A stretch of 28,404 nt of DNA, from positions 1-28,404 of the forward strand of contig JBBHKE010003370.1 of NCBI GenBank assembly GCA_037447655.1, read 5' to 3'. Below, in pieces: positions 10,232 to 21,963 of the stretch. The position numbers and the translations under genes are program-made. The notes under the pieces were generated by a model, which saw only the letters and a list, made by a program, of their open reading frames with translations, had not been told where the DNA came from and ran no database searches. Source of the DNA: Zygnema cylindricum. Lineage: Eukaryota > Streptophyta > Zygnematophyceae > Zygnematales > Zygnemataceae. Position 1 is the stretch's first letter; each line of letters opens with the position of its first letter.

Positions 10232-11535
10232 GTTAAACAAGGAGGACTCAGCAGTGGGACCCCTAGTGCCAACTCCAACTGAAGCGGAAAACGTGGTAAA
10301 AATAGACAAGGAATCAAGGGATAGGGGAGAAGCCGAAACTATTCGAAAGAATCCACAAGAGCCATCCATTCCGGCATCAGAGTTACAGGGTGGAAGGAGA
10401 AGCAGCAAAAGACTGCAAGAGAATGTCTCATCCCAATTAAACCCAGACTTATTGTGAGGCGATGAAATATCTTGAGAGAAACATGTGGAAGACAGCCATT
10501 AATGAGGAGATGGCTTCGATTATGGCAGCCAACACGTGGGAATTGGTGGACTGTCCCTCTAATAGGAAGCCGATCGGGTGTAAGTGGGAATTTAAACTGA
10601 AACTCAAGACGGATAACACCATTGAGCGCTATAAGGCTCTGTTAGTGGCGAAGGGATTTACCTAGAAAGAGTGAATTCACTACGTGGAGACTTTTGCTCC
10701 GGTCGTCAAGTTTCCCCCTGTTCGGATACTTCTCAGTATGGCGGCAGCAGAAGACATAGAAGTTCATCAGATGGACATCAAGAGTGCCTTCCTACATGGA
10801 GAGTTGGAAGATGAGATTATTATGCGACATCCCGAAAGATTTGTGGAGCAACGGGAGGAGAGCAAGGTATGCCAACTGATCAAATATTTCTATGGGCTGA
10901 AATAGGCGCACCGGCAATGGAACAAGAAGCTGAATGAGTTCCTTACACGTTTGGGTATTATTTGGATCAGCTCAGATCACTCAATTTATTTGTGTGAAGA
11001 TGAGGAAGGAATTATTTTTATTGCAATTTATGTTGATGATTTGTTTGTTTTAAGTAAATCTATGGATAAAATAAATAAGTTGAAGAATGATCTAAAAGGA
11101 AGATTTGAGATGAAGGATATGGGAGAGGCAAGGTCTATTTTGGGAATTTAGGTAGAGAGAGACAGAGATAGAAAGATAATAAGATTAACTCAAAAGGAGG
11201 CCATTGGAAACATGTTAGAAAAATTCCAAATGGACAAGGCTAATAGTTGTACCACTCCTATGGAACTAAAAAAGGGAAGTGAGGGGAGTGTGGAAGAGGG
11301 AGTTATAACCTTGGACGATGAGGTAGGCCCGGAAGAGAAAAGGTTTATACAGGCCATTTCTTATAGACAAGTAGTGGGCAGCCTAATATATTTCATGAAT
11401 TGTACCCGCCAGGACATAGCCGCAGCTGTAGGAGTACTAAGTAGGAGTCTAAATGCTCCCACTAAGAAATATTTGGAGGAAGCAAAAAGAGTCCTTAGAT
11501 ATCTCATAAGGACTAGAGATATATTTGCTGGTTAA
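10232..11535 (+). pseudogene. pol: Ty1/copia reverse transcriptase remnant (internal region 3)
   Basis: Linker sequence (SELQGGRRSSKRLQE) leads into RT blocks paralleling internal region 2: MWKTAINEEMASIM, TWELVDCPS, CKWEFKLKLK, ERYKALLVAKG, HQMDIKSAFLHGELED, IAIYVDDLFVLSKS with an intact YVDD, FEMKDMGEA and VGSLIYFMNCTR. Stops break it at about 10455, 10663, 10672, 10903 and 11149. Similarity ends near LRYLIRTRD at the start of RNase H (about 11518), where AT-rich DNA begins. It retains the nine residues missing from internal region 2, so the two copies degenerated independently. It has no 3' LTR. Confidence 0.85.
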
Positions 11536-12814
11536 TTTCCTTTCATTTATTTATTCATTTTTTAATTTTTTTCCCCTTTTTTTTTTTTAACTTATTTGAC
11601 TTTTTTATTTTTGTTTTTTTATTTATTTATTATATTAGTAGTTTTTTAAAATTATTTAATCTATTAATTTATGTACAACAATATGTCTAGATATATAAAA
11701 AAAAACGAAAACAAAAATTAAAGAAAGCAAAAATAATAAATTAATTAATAAATGAAAAAAAACAAAAGAGAAAACTAAATTTAAATAAAATAAACAAATA
11801 AATTATTTTAATACATAAATTAAGAAAATTAATAAAAAAAAATTAATAATAATAACAAGTTATATATAAAATTTAAATGAAAGCAAAGAACAAAGAAAAA
11901 AAAATGAAAGGAAAAAGAAAAGGAAGAAAAGAATGGAATGAAAAACAAAGAAGAAAAAAGAAAGAAAGGAAAAGAAAAGAAAACTGAGTTAAAATTGAGT
12001 TTTTACACATAAATTAATATATAAATCAATAAATAAATAAGTTAATCTATAAGGTAATTAATAAATGAAAAATTAATTAAATAAACAAATTAATGACAAA
12101 ATAAATAAAACAAATAAAATAAATAAATTAGAAAAAAAAAACACGAATACAAGAATACAGGAATATTTAAGAAAAAAAAGTAGACTTTTTTAATACGATA
12201 GATATAGTGTGGAGAGAGAGTTGATCTTTGTTAAGAAAGCCCGATAGTAAAATATTTGAGTAAATGGGAATATAGGAGACAAAAACAGCCATCCTCCCCC
12301 CTCCCCCTACACAAATATAGTGTGAAGTTCTGGGTTTTTCTAGCGTTTTAAGGGTTTTTTGGGGTTTTTTAGATTGCTTTTTTGTTCATTAATAAAAAAG
12401 ATAGTTAACCACTTGGGTACATGGGAATATAGGAGAGACCAAAATGTATATAAAAAAAATACACAGTGTGGATATTTTTAGGGTTTTCTGAGGTTTTTTC
12501 AGGGTTTTTTAGATAACATTTTTTATCTTTATTTAGAAAACACGATGGTAAACTATTACAGGAAACAAAAACCATAAACTGAAGGGAAAATCCAAAAAGG
12601 GGAGGAAGCAAACTGTAAAAGTGAAAAAAAATAACGCGAAAGAAACTAAAAAAAAAAAAAACGGCAAGCAAACAAAGGATGTAGAAATGAACAATTAATA
12701 AGACAAACTAACAAAATAATTTATTTAACAAAAAAACTATCGGACCAAATCGACAACATAAACTAAATCACCTTTTAAAAAAACTTCTTAAATCCCCCGA
12801 GCTCGACAAAGAAA
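11536..12814. other. AT-rich non-coding region
   Basis: Low-complexity A- and T-rich sequence with no supportable gene. At 12343-12370 and 12479-12515 there are short AGGGTTTT runs resembling degenerate plant telomere repeats. The 5' edge is the breakpoint of the truncated copia internal region 3. Confidence 0.6.
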
Positions 12815-12895
12815 AAAAGGAAAAAACCCTAAAAAACCCGAAAAACCCTAAAAACCCTAAAAAACCTAAAAAACCTAATAAACCACAAAAGACAA
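12815..12895 (-). repeat. Degenerate telomere-like repeats
   Basis: Six or more AAACCCTAAAA-like units in a row, the complement of TTTTAGGGTTT. The plant telomere unit is TTTAGGG. The units here vary in A-run length and are not a clean array. Confidence 0.5.
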
Positions 12896-13165
12896 AAATT
12901 GACCTCTTTTCGAGAAAAAACACCACTATCGTCCACCACAAAAAAGAGGATCGATAAAGTAATTTTCACCAACAAAGGTAGTTACTGTACGGTTCATTAA
13001 ATTTCCTTGAGGTCGAAAACTACATAAAATTCTGCCATGGACGAAAAAAAGTACGGAAGAAAGTACAGAGAAATGTATCGCTAAAGAAGGTACATACTTG
13101 GTACAGGCTGAAAAAATTGCCAAACCGAGTATGTATAAAACAGCTTGAAATCAGGATTTTAGTGT

Positions 13166-13234
<69 letters not shown>

Positions 13235-14110
13235 GAGAGATATTTTGTTTTAGGCTGAAATTTTCACTTAAAAATTTAGCCCGTTTAAACACGTTTTTAT
13301 GTGGAGGGATTAGTCCACGTGTGATCCTCTATCCAAACTTTTCTGTATTTTTTGTCCATGAAAATTGCAAAATTTTGCTCTAAAGATTTTAGTTTCAAAG
13401 ATCCGAAACCGGATTAAAAAAAAATGCGATTTTCATGGACAATAATCTAGACATAATCTGCATCGATTTCTTCTCATAACTTTTCATGTTCCTCTAAGGT
13501 TAATCATAGACTTGACCTATTTCTGGCCATATGTGATTTAGTAAATGCCACTCCTAAAGATTTTTCGGAAAAGTTGTAACATACGCGAGAATTTTATTTC
13601 ACGAGTAAGCGTGTGAGTTTCCTCTCCATCTCCCTCTCCCTCTCCTGCTCCTTCTCCCTCGCCTCCTCAGAAAACAGCTCTTCAATTTTATTTCACAAGG
13701 ACGAGTAAACCCCAACGATGTTGTCGTACTTCTCTCGTTTCTCAATTTTGTTGAAATTCTTGAATTCTTCACAAACTCGACTTTTCACCTTCTCCGTTAG
13801 TTGAAAACATATCCAAAATATTTCTCCAACTTCTCTCCCGTTCCCTAAATTTTCCAAATTCTTCAATTATTTCCAAAACTCGTATATTGTTCATCTAAAA
13901 TCAAAGGCATAACCAAAACCAATGTCCAAAACTTCCCTTTTGTCTCAAATTTTGTCAAAAAATTTGTGATTTTTTTTTTGAAAATCCTTTTTTTTTTCCT
14001 TATTTCGTCCATTCTTCAGCTTGTCCTCACAAACATAATCCAAATATTCAAATCCGCTTTTCAAATACATTCTCCTTGTGTCTCAAATTTTGTCACGATC
14101 CCTCTTTCTT
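12896..14110. other. 3' flank of the RLK gene, no second gene seen
   Basis: Apart from the TA microsatellite this holds no recognisable gene. An inverted repeat lies at 13352-13369 / 13425-13442 (TTGTCCATGAAAATTGCA and its near-perfect complement), with ATCCGAAACCGGAT inside the loop. Polypyrimidine blocks lie near 13620-13670. The RLK 3' UTR should lie immediately below 14111 on the minus strand, but I cannot place the polyadenylation site. Confidence 0.45.
13169..13233. repeat. (TA)n microsatellite
   Basis: About 60 bases of uninterrupted TA dinucleotide. Confidence 0.95.
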
Positions 14111-14584
14111 TCATTGTTTAATTGCTTCTTCATTTTGTCCGGCAGTCGGAAACATGTCTAAATTCATCGAACCTTCTCTATCATTAGTAAAAAACGAGTC
14201 ACTTGAACCAGAATTATGAATTCCCCTCAAGGCCGCCAAAATGTACGACATATCCACATTATTTGGGTGCGAATTGATTCCCTCATTATTTAGATTTTCA
14301 TTATCATTTTTTTCATTTTCAATTGTTCCGTAAAAAAAAGGATCGACATTTTCCAATAGAGATGCTTCGTTGATACCCTTCTCATTCGCAATGTCTTCGA
14401 TCACCAATTTTTGAATCTCGAGAAGTCTTCCCACGATTTCGGCCATATTAGGTCTTTGGTTTCCGGTTTTTTTAGTACATTGGTGGGCGAGATGAATAAA
14501 AGAAGTTGCGGATTTTCGGGAATACCATTTTAAACGATGATCGATTAACTTTTCCAATTTGTTTGAAGCAATTTGTTCGCTTGC
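14111..14584 (-). CDS. RLK last exon, kinase subdomain XI and C-terminal tail
   Basis: It starts after GGATATAG in phase 0: [20 protein letters not shown], then [11 protein letters not shown] and [18 protein letters not shown] (conserved Arg of subdomain XI). An Asn/Asp-rich tail of about 95 residues ends EEAIKQ at TGA 14111-14113. No further domain is recognised in the tail. Confidence 0.85.
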   Translation of the reverse strand, partial: ASEQIASNKLEKLIDHRLKWYSRKSATSFIHLAHQCTKKTGNQRPNMAEIVGRLLEIQKLVIEDIANEKGINEASLLENVDPFFYGTIENEKNDNENLNNEGINSHPNNVDMSYILAALRGIHNSGSSDSFFTNDREGSMNLDMFPTAGQNEEAIKQ

Positions 14585-17500
14585 CTATATCCAAAAACAT
14601 GAGCAAGATTATGAGTTAGATAGTGTGTTAAACTATGAGCTATATTACAAATTATATTATGAGCTACATTATGAGTTTAAAGTGTGTTCAAATTATGAGT
14701 TAGATTATGAGAAAATTTGTGAGTTAAAATGTGATGTCCATTATGACTTAAATCATGAACTGGGTTATGAGTTGAATTATATGCTAAACTGTGAAATCAA
14801 CTATGCCTTAAATTGTAACAATGATATCAATTATAAGTTCAATTGTGAGTTTGACAACGTCTTCAACTTCAAATTCCCTAACCAAAATAGTAAACATCCT
14901 AAACCCGTGATCCCAAATAATAATAAAAAAAATAATAACAATAATAAAAGAGTAACGGTTTTTAGCTAATCGAATGATAAATTCGCTAAAAAATTCATGT
15001 GTTATCGTGTGAGTTTAACTACGAGCTTTCCCAACAAATTCAATCAATTTTTATACTTGTGAATTCAAATAAGACAAAAAAATGAATACTAGTTCTCGCA
15101 TAGATTTAAAAAAATAGGTCAATTTAACAAATTCAAGTACAATGTCAAACTTAAGTTTCCTTACCAACTCAAATGATCGAATCCAATGATAAATTAAAAC
15201 GAAATTATTCACATAACGGATCCAAAAGATAAAATCCGAACAATAAATGTCAAATGATAAATCAAAGTGATTATAAACTCGAATACAAGTTCAAATACAA
15301 TATCACTTACGAGCCAGAATAATGAACTGCGAAAGCATCGAGTGAAAAATGCATCCGAGTAAAAGAAAAACAAGAAAAAACAAGAGTATAGATGGGTAAA
15401 AAATGATATTTTCCTCACCCAATCCACCAAGCCCACATTCTTAAATGAATTGCGCAAGCATCGAGTGAAAAATGTTTCCTAGTGAAAGAAAAACAAGAAA
15501 AACAAGAAAAACCAAAAGTATAAACGGGTAACATTTGATATTTTGACTCACCCAATCCGCTAAGCCCACATTCTTAGCCATACCACTCGTCGATTCTTCC
15601 TCCACCGTTTGAGTTAAACCAGAAATAATCTCAAATAAAACGACTCCGAAACTGCAAACACTCCCAAAAACCCATTAACAAAATCAAATAAATCCCGGAA
15701 AAGTTTCTCTCTCCCTCTCTTTCTCTTCCCCATTTCTCTCTCGCACTACCGTCTCTCTTCCTCTCATCCCCCTGCCCCTCCCCCTCCCCCTCCCCACTCC
15801 CTCTCCCTCTCCTTCTCTCCCTCTCTCCCTCCCCCTGCCCCTCTCCCTCCTTCAACCACCAGAAAACTCCATTTGTACCTCTCCAAAGACCCCAAAAAAA
15901 CCAAAACCAAACAGAACTGTCTCCCTTCCTCTCCCTCCCTCCCCTCCCTCTCCCTCCCTCCTCCCTCTCCCTCTCCGTCTTCCTGTCCCTCCTGAAAACT
16001 GAAAACTGAAATGAAAATTGAAGCATACAAACATCCTCTCTCACCTGTAGACGTCACTTTTTGTCGTCACTTGAAAAGTCCAAAAGTACTCGGGGTCCAA
16101 ATACCCGGGAGTGCCTGCCACCCGGGTGTTTATCACTCCCTCTCCATCCCCCCCCCCATTTGGGAGGTTTTTAAGCAGCCCAAAATCCGCAACTTTTGCC
16201 TGAAAAAGAGAAGGGGGAGAGAGTGTGAGAGAGAGCGAGAACAAGAGAGCATGACCGAGAGGGAGGGAGGGAGGGAGGGAGGGAGAGAGAGAGAGGGACC
16301 TGTAGATTTTCGTCGAGAAGGATGTTATCTGACTTTATATCTCGATGTACTATCGCCGGTTTGGCGAAGGAGTGGAGGTAGTGGAGACCGTGGGCGGCTC
16401 CGACCGCGATATCGATTCTTTCTTCAAATGTTAGAGGACTTTTGTCTGAAAAAATAAAGAAGAAGAGAGGGAGAGAGAGGAGAAGATAAAAACAAGATTT
16501 ATTGGCTGGGAGGAGAGGGAGAGGAAGAGGGAGAGGGAAAAGGAAAGGGAATGGGGAGAAGGAAGAGGAGTGGGTGGCTGCGACCATTATCTCCATTCTT
16601 TATTCGAATGTGAAGGGAGGTTGGTCTTAAAAAAAAGAGAGAATAAAACGCGAGTGAAAAATTATTGGTGGGGGAGAAGGAGAGGGAGAGGGAGAGGGTG
16701 AAAGAGAAGGTGGAGAGGGTGAGGGAGAGAGAATGTGGAAAGGTAGTGGTGTGGGGCATCAACTGAGATATATTTAGATTTTCCAATCACTCCATTATGG
16801 AGAAGTGAGTAACAGTTTATTGTAACGTGTTTAGTTTCTGATGTTGTAGGATTCAAAGAATTGTGAAAAACTTATGCAGTTTGCTACATCAAAGGTTTCA
16901 TAACTGCGGACAGTAATTTATTTGCAGGCAAGGTTTGAACACCGATACCGCTAACATCTTGTCATACCAGTTCGTGATTTTAAAGGGTGGATTACTGAAG
17001 GCCCGATGAGGAAAAGTCACCTTGATAAAATACAGATTTAAAGTCTTACAACACGGGCAGTTAGAGGAGGAATTTTTCTTTCTAAAGTTCCATGACAGTC
17101 CCATTAGAGACAAATTTGTAAACAAACAATTAACATACATTATAATTAATCAATTAAACAAACAGAGGAAAAATGAACTGTTGCTTCTGCTTTAACAATC
17201 AAACAAATAAAACATTATTTTTTCCTTATTGCTTTAACAAACAAATTAAAAAAACAACTTTTCCTTACTTTTGCTTTAACAAACAAATAAAAAATGAGCT
17301 TTTCCTTACTTTTGCTTTTCAATCGTTCCCGTAAAGTCCCATTAGCGACAAATTCATAAACCAACATTTGTTCTCCGCAGTCATCGCAAAACCCTAAAAG
17401 TTTAACCAAATTACAATGACTCATTTTGGAAATAGACTCCACCTGGCAAAAGAAAGATGAGAAAATTAAAAGGAAACCCAGAAAAACCGAGAAAACTTTA

Positions 17501-19819
17501 ATCAAATCCTAGTGTCCTGCGTCGTATCGAATTTGTAAAAGTATCACGATTCAACTTGTTCTTGTATTGAAAAAGTTTTATATATCATATTTTATCATAT
17601 CATACTATATCTTATCATAACATACCGTATCATACCACATCATATCATAATACATCGTTATTATATCATACGGTATCATATCATTACGTTACATATGGTA
17701 TCATAATTTGCTGTAATATATCGTACCATATCCCACCATATTTTACTGTAGCGTATAGTATCAATACCGCATAATATTGTATCGTATAATATCGTGTGAT
17801 TAACGTGCGTGCTGCACAGTATTATACCATATCATATCATACCACATCATACCATATCATGTCATATCATATCATATCATTATCATTATCATATCACATC
17901 GCATCATATTATATAGTATCATATCATATCGTAACATATCGTATAGTATCATACCATATCAAATCGTATCATATCGTGCCATATCATATCATACCGCATC
18001 ATATCTTAACATATCATCTAATACCATAATATATGGTACCATATCGTGTCATATCGTATCATATTGTGTCATATCCAGTCATATCCATACTAATGTTTTG
18101 TGCAGGAAAAAAAAAGAAAAAGAAGCACAACAACGGTAAATATAGCACAAAAAAATCAACACTGATAGGGGTTAAAAAAACGAGTTTTTCATCTTAAGTT
18201 TTGATCATCTTTTTGGCTTTCAATTTTTTATCTTTTTCTTTTTGTTTGCTCTTATTTTTTATTTTTTTTGACACATTCTTTCCTCCTCCCCTATTCTCCT
18301 TCCACCCCCTGCATTTTTCCATTTTTTTTTTTCGTCTTTTCAAAGTTCTCACCTCGTTTTGAAAACTTTCTAAACTTTTCAAACTCGTTTTTTTCGCTCT
18401 TTTTACGGCCCATTTTTTCCCGTCGATATCATTCACCCCTTTGTACACTACTCCAAATCCTCCCTCTCCAATTATATTGTCCTCACTAAAATTGTTTGTC
18501 GCACTTATTATCTCCTCAATAGAAATTCCTTTCGCAAAACTCTCCGCAACTTTTTTCCCGAGATCATCGCCTGTTTTTTTTTTTTTTTTTTTAACAGAAA
18601 AACCGAGTTATTAGTTTTAGATTTTTATGGTTTTCAGGATGTTTTTTTATTTTGATTTTTTTGATTTTTTTAAGTGATTTTCCAGATTATCTAGGATGAT
18701 TTGAGCCTTCATTAAAAGTGTTTTAGGATAAACAAATCATAATACATAAATACATCTATATTTAGTGTGTGTGTGTAAAAAGAGAGAGAAAAAGAGAGGG
18801 AGTGGGAGAGGGAGAGAGAGGGAGAGAGAGAGAGAGATATATACGTATAAATACGAATATAAAGATATGTAAATTGCATGAAATTTTCCATACTCCATTT
18901 TAGGGTACAGCTTTTTGCAAAGTTGTGCTTCTCCAAAAGATTTGATATCGTACTTTTGGAAAGGATTAAAATTACAAACCAATCATATTTTACAAATTCT
19001 TTGTGAAATATTTGTAAATGATTTCTCCTTTCTCTTATCCCTCACCCACTCCCTCCCTCTCCCCCTCTCCCTACACTTCCCTCTTCTTCTCCCTCTCCCT
19101 CACCGAAACTCGTTGTTTTCCAAAGTTTTTTTCTCCTCCGGAAAATAAAAATGGAAAGAATGACGAAAAGGGTCAAAATAACAATTATTAATAAAATCGG
19201 AACCCAAATAAACATGTGATGTGATTTTTTTTTGATCCCTGCCCGCCAAAAAAAACAAAAAAAACAAAGGTCACAACAGATGATACCTTGGGACGTTTTA
19301 TTCAAATTTCACCCCCCCTCCCTCTCCCTCCCCCCCTCCCTCTCTCCCTCCCCCCTCCCTCTCTCCCTCCCCCCATCTCTCTCCCCCTCCCCCATCCCCC
19401 CCTCCCTCTTCTTCTCCCTCTCCCTCACCGAAACTCGTTGTTTTCCAAAGTTTTTTTCTCCTCCGGAAAATAAAAATGGAAAGAATGACGAAAAGGGTCA
19501 AAATAACAATTATTAATAAAATCGGAACCCAAATAAACATGTGATGTGATTTTTTTTTTGATCCCTGCCCGCCAAAAAAAAACAAAAAAAACAAAGGTCA
19601 CAAACAGATGATACCTTGGGACGTTTTTATTCAAATTTCACAAATTTTTGAAGCAAAAAATAAAAAAACGTTTCAAAAAAGAAAAAAAAAAAACAAATTA
19701 AAAAAAAAAAAAAAAAAAAAAACAATAAATATATAAATTAAAATAAAATAAATGACAAAAAAAAAAGGAAAATGCGTCAGAAATCGAACGATTTGAACAC
19801 TTAATAAGTTTGGAAAAAT

Positions 19820-19901
<82 letters not shown>

Positions 19902-20168
19902 TTCTCTCTCTCTCCCTCACTCTCTCTATTTCTCTCTTCTCTTTCCCTTCTTTTTCGACACAATACCAAAAAAAAAAAAAAATCCACGGTTTTTTCTCCT
20001 TTCCTTTTTCTATTTTCCCTTCCATACATATACATACAAAGAGAGGGAGGGAGGGAGGGAGAGAGAGAGAGGAGAGAGGAGGGAGAAAGAGAGAGGAGAG
20101 AAAGGGAGAGGGAGAAAGAGAGAGAGGGAGAGAGAGAGGAAAGAGAGAGGGAGAAAGAGAGAGAGAGG

Positions 20169-20211
<43 letters not shown>

Positions 20212-21404
20212 AATATATATATAATATATACACACACACACACATATATACATATATATACATATAAATATACATATATACGGCATACACATACTATCAT
20301 TTCCCTTTACCTTGTCCACTAGGGGGTAGAGGGAGAGGAACCGGACTCGTCTCATTGGTCGGGACCACAAAATTTTGCGATTCGACTACCACTCCCCCGA
20401 AAAACGGTCCGAGAGATACCGATTCCGCAAAACCCCTCAAAATAATATCCGTTTGGGAGGGGGTAAAGGGGTCCGTAGAATTCGGATAAAATTTTACGTC
20501 CGCGCTCCAAAGTTTTTTGTCCGAAAGGGAAATTTTTTCCACCCACACCTGAATTAGTGTGGATAGAGAGGGGGAGGGAGGAGGGAGGAGGGAGGGAGGG
20601 AGGGAAGGGAAGAGAGGACAAATAAAAGGGAGGGACGAGGACGAAGGAAACCAAAATTAGTGCTGTGAATGAAAAAGGAGAGAGGCAGGAGGGGGAAAAA
20701 ATTAAGAATAAGCAGAAATAAACGAGAAAAGAAAAGCATTTACAAAAACAAGTAGAAGAAGAAAATGAACGAGAAAACGGAAAAAGATTAAGAATATTAA
20801 GTAGAAGAAGAAAATGAACGAGAAAACGAAAAAAGATTAAGAATATTAAGTAGAAGAAATAAATATGAATATAAATACCTGCGATATTTGCATATATAAT
20901 TTTTCTGCGACCGTTTTTTGGAGCATATCCACAGCCTTCTGGCTCATAAAGACGAAAAGAATCGAAAAAAAATGCAATTTTGCCTCAAAAGGAACCATAC
21001 AATAACATTTTCCGGTCAGATTAAAAACTCTCGGGCTCGGAAATTCTCCAATAGGACAAGGAGTCGTCGAATTTTTGCAAATAGGGACAGCGGAAAATTC
21101 GGTAAATTCTTTTAGAGGGGAGAGAGAGCAAGAGGAGTTTAGAAATTCCAGAAATAGTGTGGATTCGTTCTTACATATGGGATTTCCGGAGAGCCTAAGG
21201 AAAAAAGAAAAAGGGAAGGTTAGTTAGAAATGGGAAAAAGAAAGGGAGAAAGGAGGAAAGGGAGAAAGGAGGAAAGGGAGAAAGGAAGGATGGAAATAAA
21301 ACATAATGAATAAAACAAAATGACGGAAGAAAGAAAGGAAGGAACAGCGTAAACATGAAATGAAATACAAAGAAAGGTCATATGAAGGGTCATATGAGAG
21401 AGGG

Positions 21405-21490
<86 letters not shown>

Positions 21491-21497
21491 GAGAGAG

Positions 21498-21568
<71 letters not shown>

Positions 21569-21881
21569 GGGAGAGAGATAACAAAGAGAAAGAGAGAGAA
21601 TGAGAGAGAGAGGGGGAGAGAGAGAGAGAAGAAGAAGAAGAGAGAGTGTGAGCAAGAGAGAAAGAGAGTGGGGGAGAGAGAGGAGAGAGAAAGAGAGAGA
21701 GAGAGCATTACGTGAGGTAAAATTCTTTTGGTTTCTCTTTGTTGGGCGCCATGGAGGGAGGGATGTCTCCCTCTATCTCATTACCCTCCAAAGAGAGGAG
21801 AGTGAGGTTGGGGGAGGTGAGGGAGAGGTCCGGAATAGAGCCGGAAAGCCGGTTGTTCCCAATTATGCTGAAGGAGGGAGA

Positions 21882-21963
<82 letters not shown>

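Noticed and set aside
14559-14969. 136-residue plus-strand frame rich in YEL
   Set aside because: Generated by a degenerate 12-bp satellite inside an RLK intron; no homologue recognised.
15631-16057. Arg/Glu/Gly-rich minus-strand frames over the CT tract
   Set aside because: They are translations of a polypurine microsatellite in several frames at once, with no conserved motif, within an RLK intron.
16905-16980. Second tRNA-derived element in an RLK intron (minus strand, TGTTCAAACC box)
   Set aside because: Only a weak B-box-like match; no clear A box or copy elsewhere in the window.
17796-18029. Frame of repeated SYHI residues
   Set aside because: Translation of the ATATC satellite.
19673-20370. 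Long Ser/Leu-rich and Arg/Glu-rich frames (up to 205 residues)
   Set aside because: Produced by CT and GA dinucleotide repeats, which are open in all frames.
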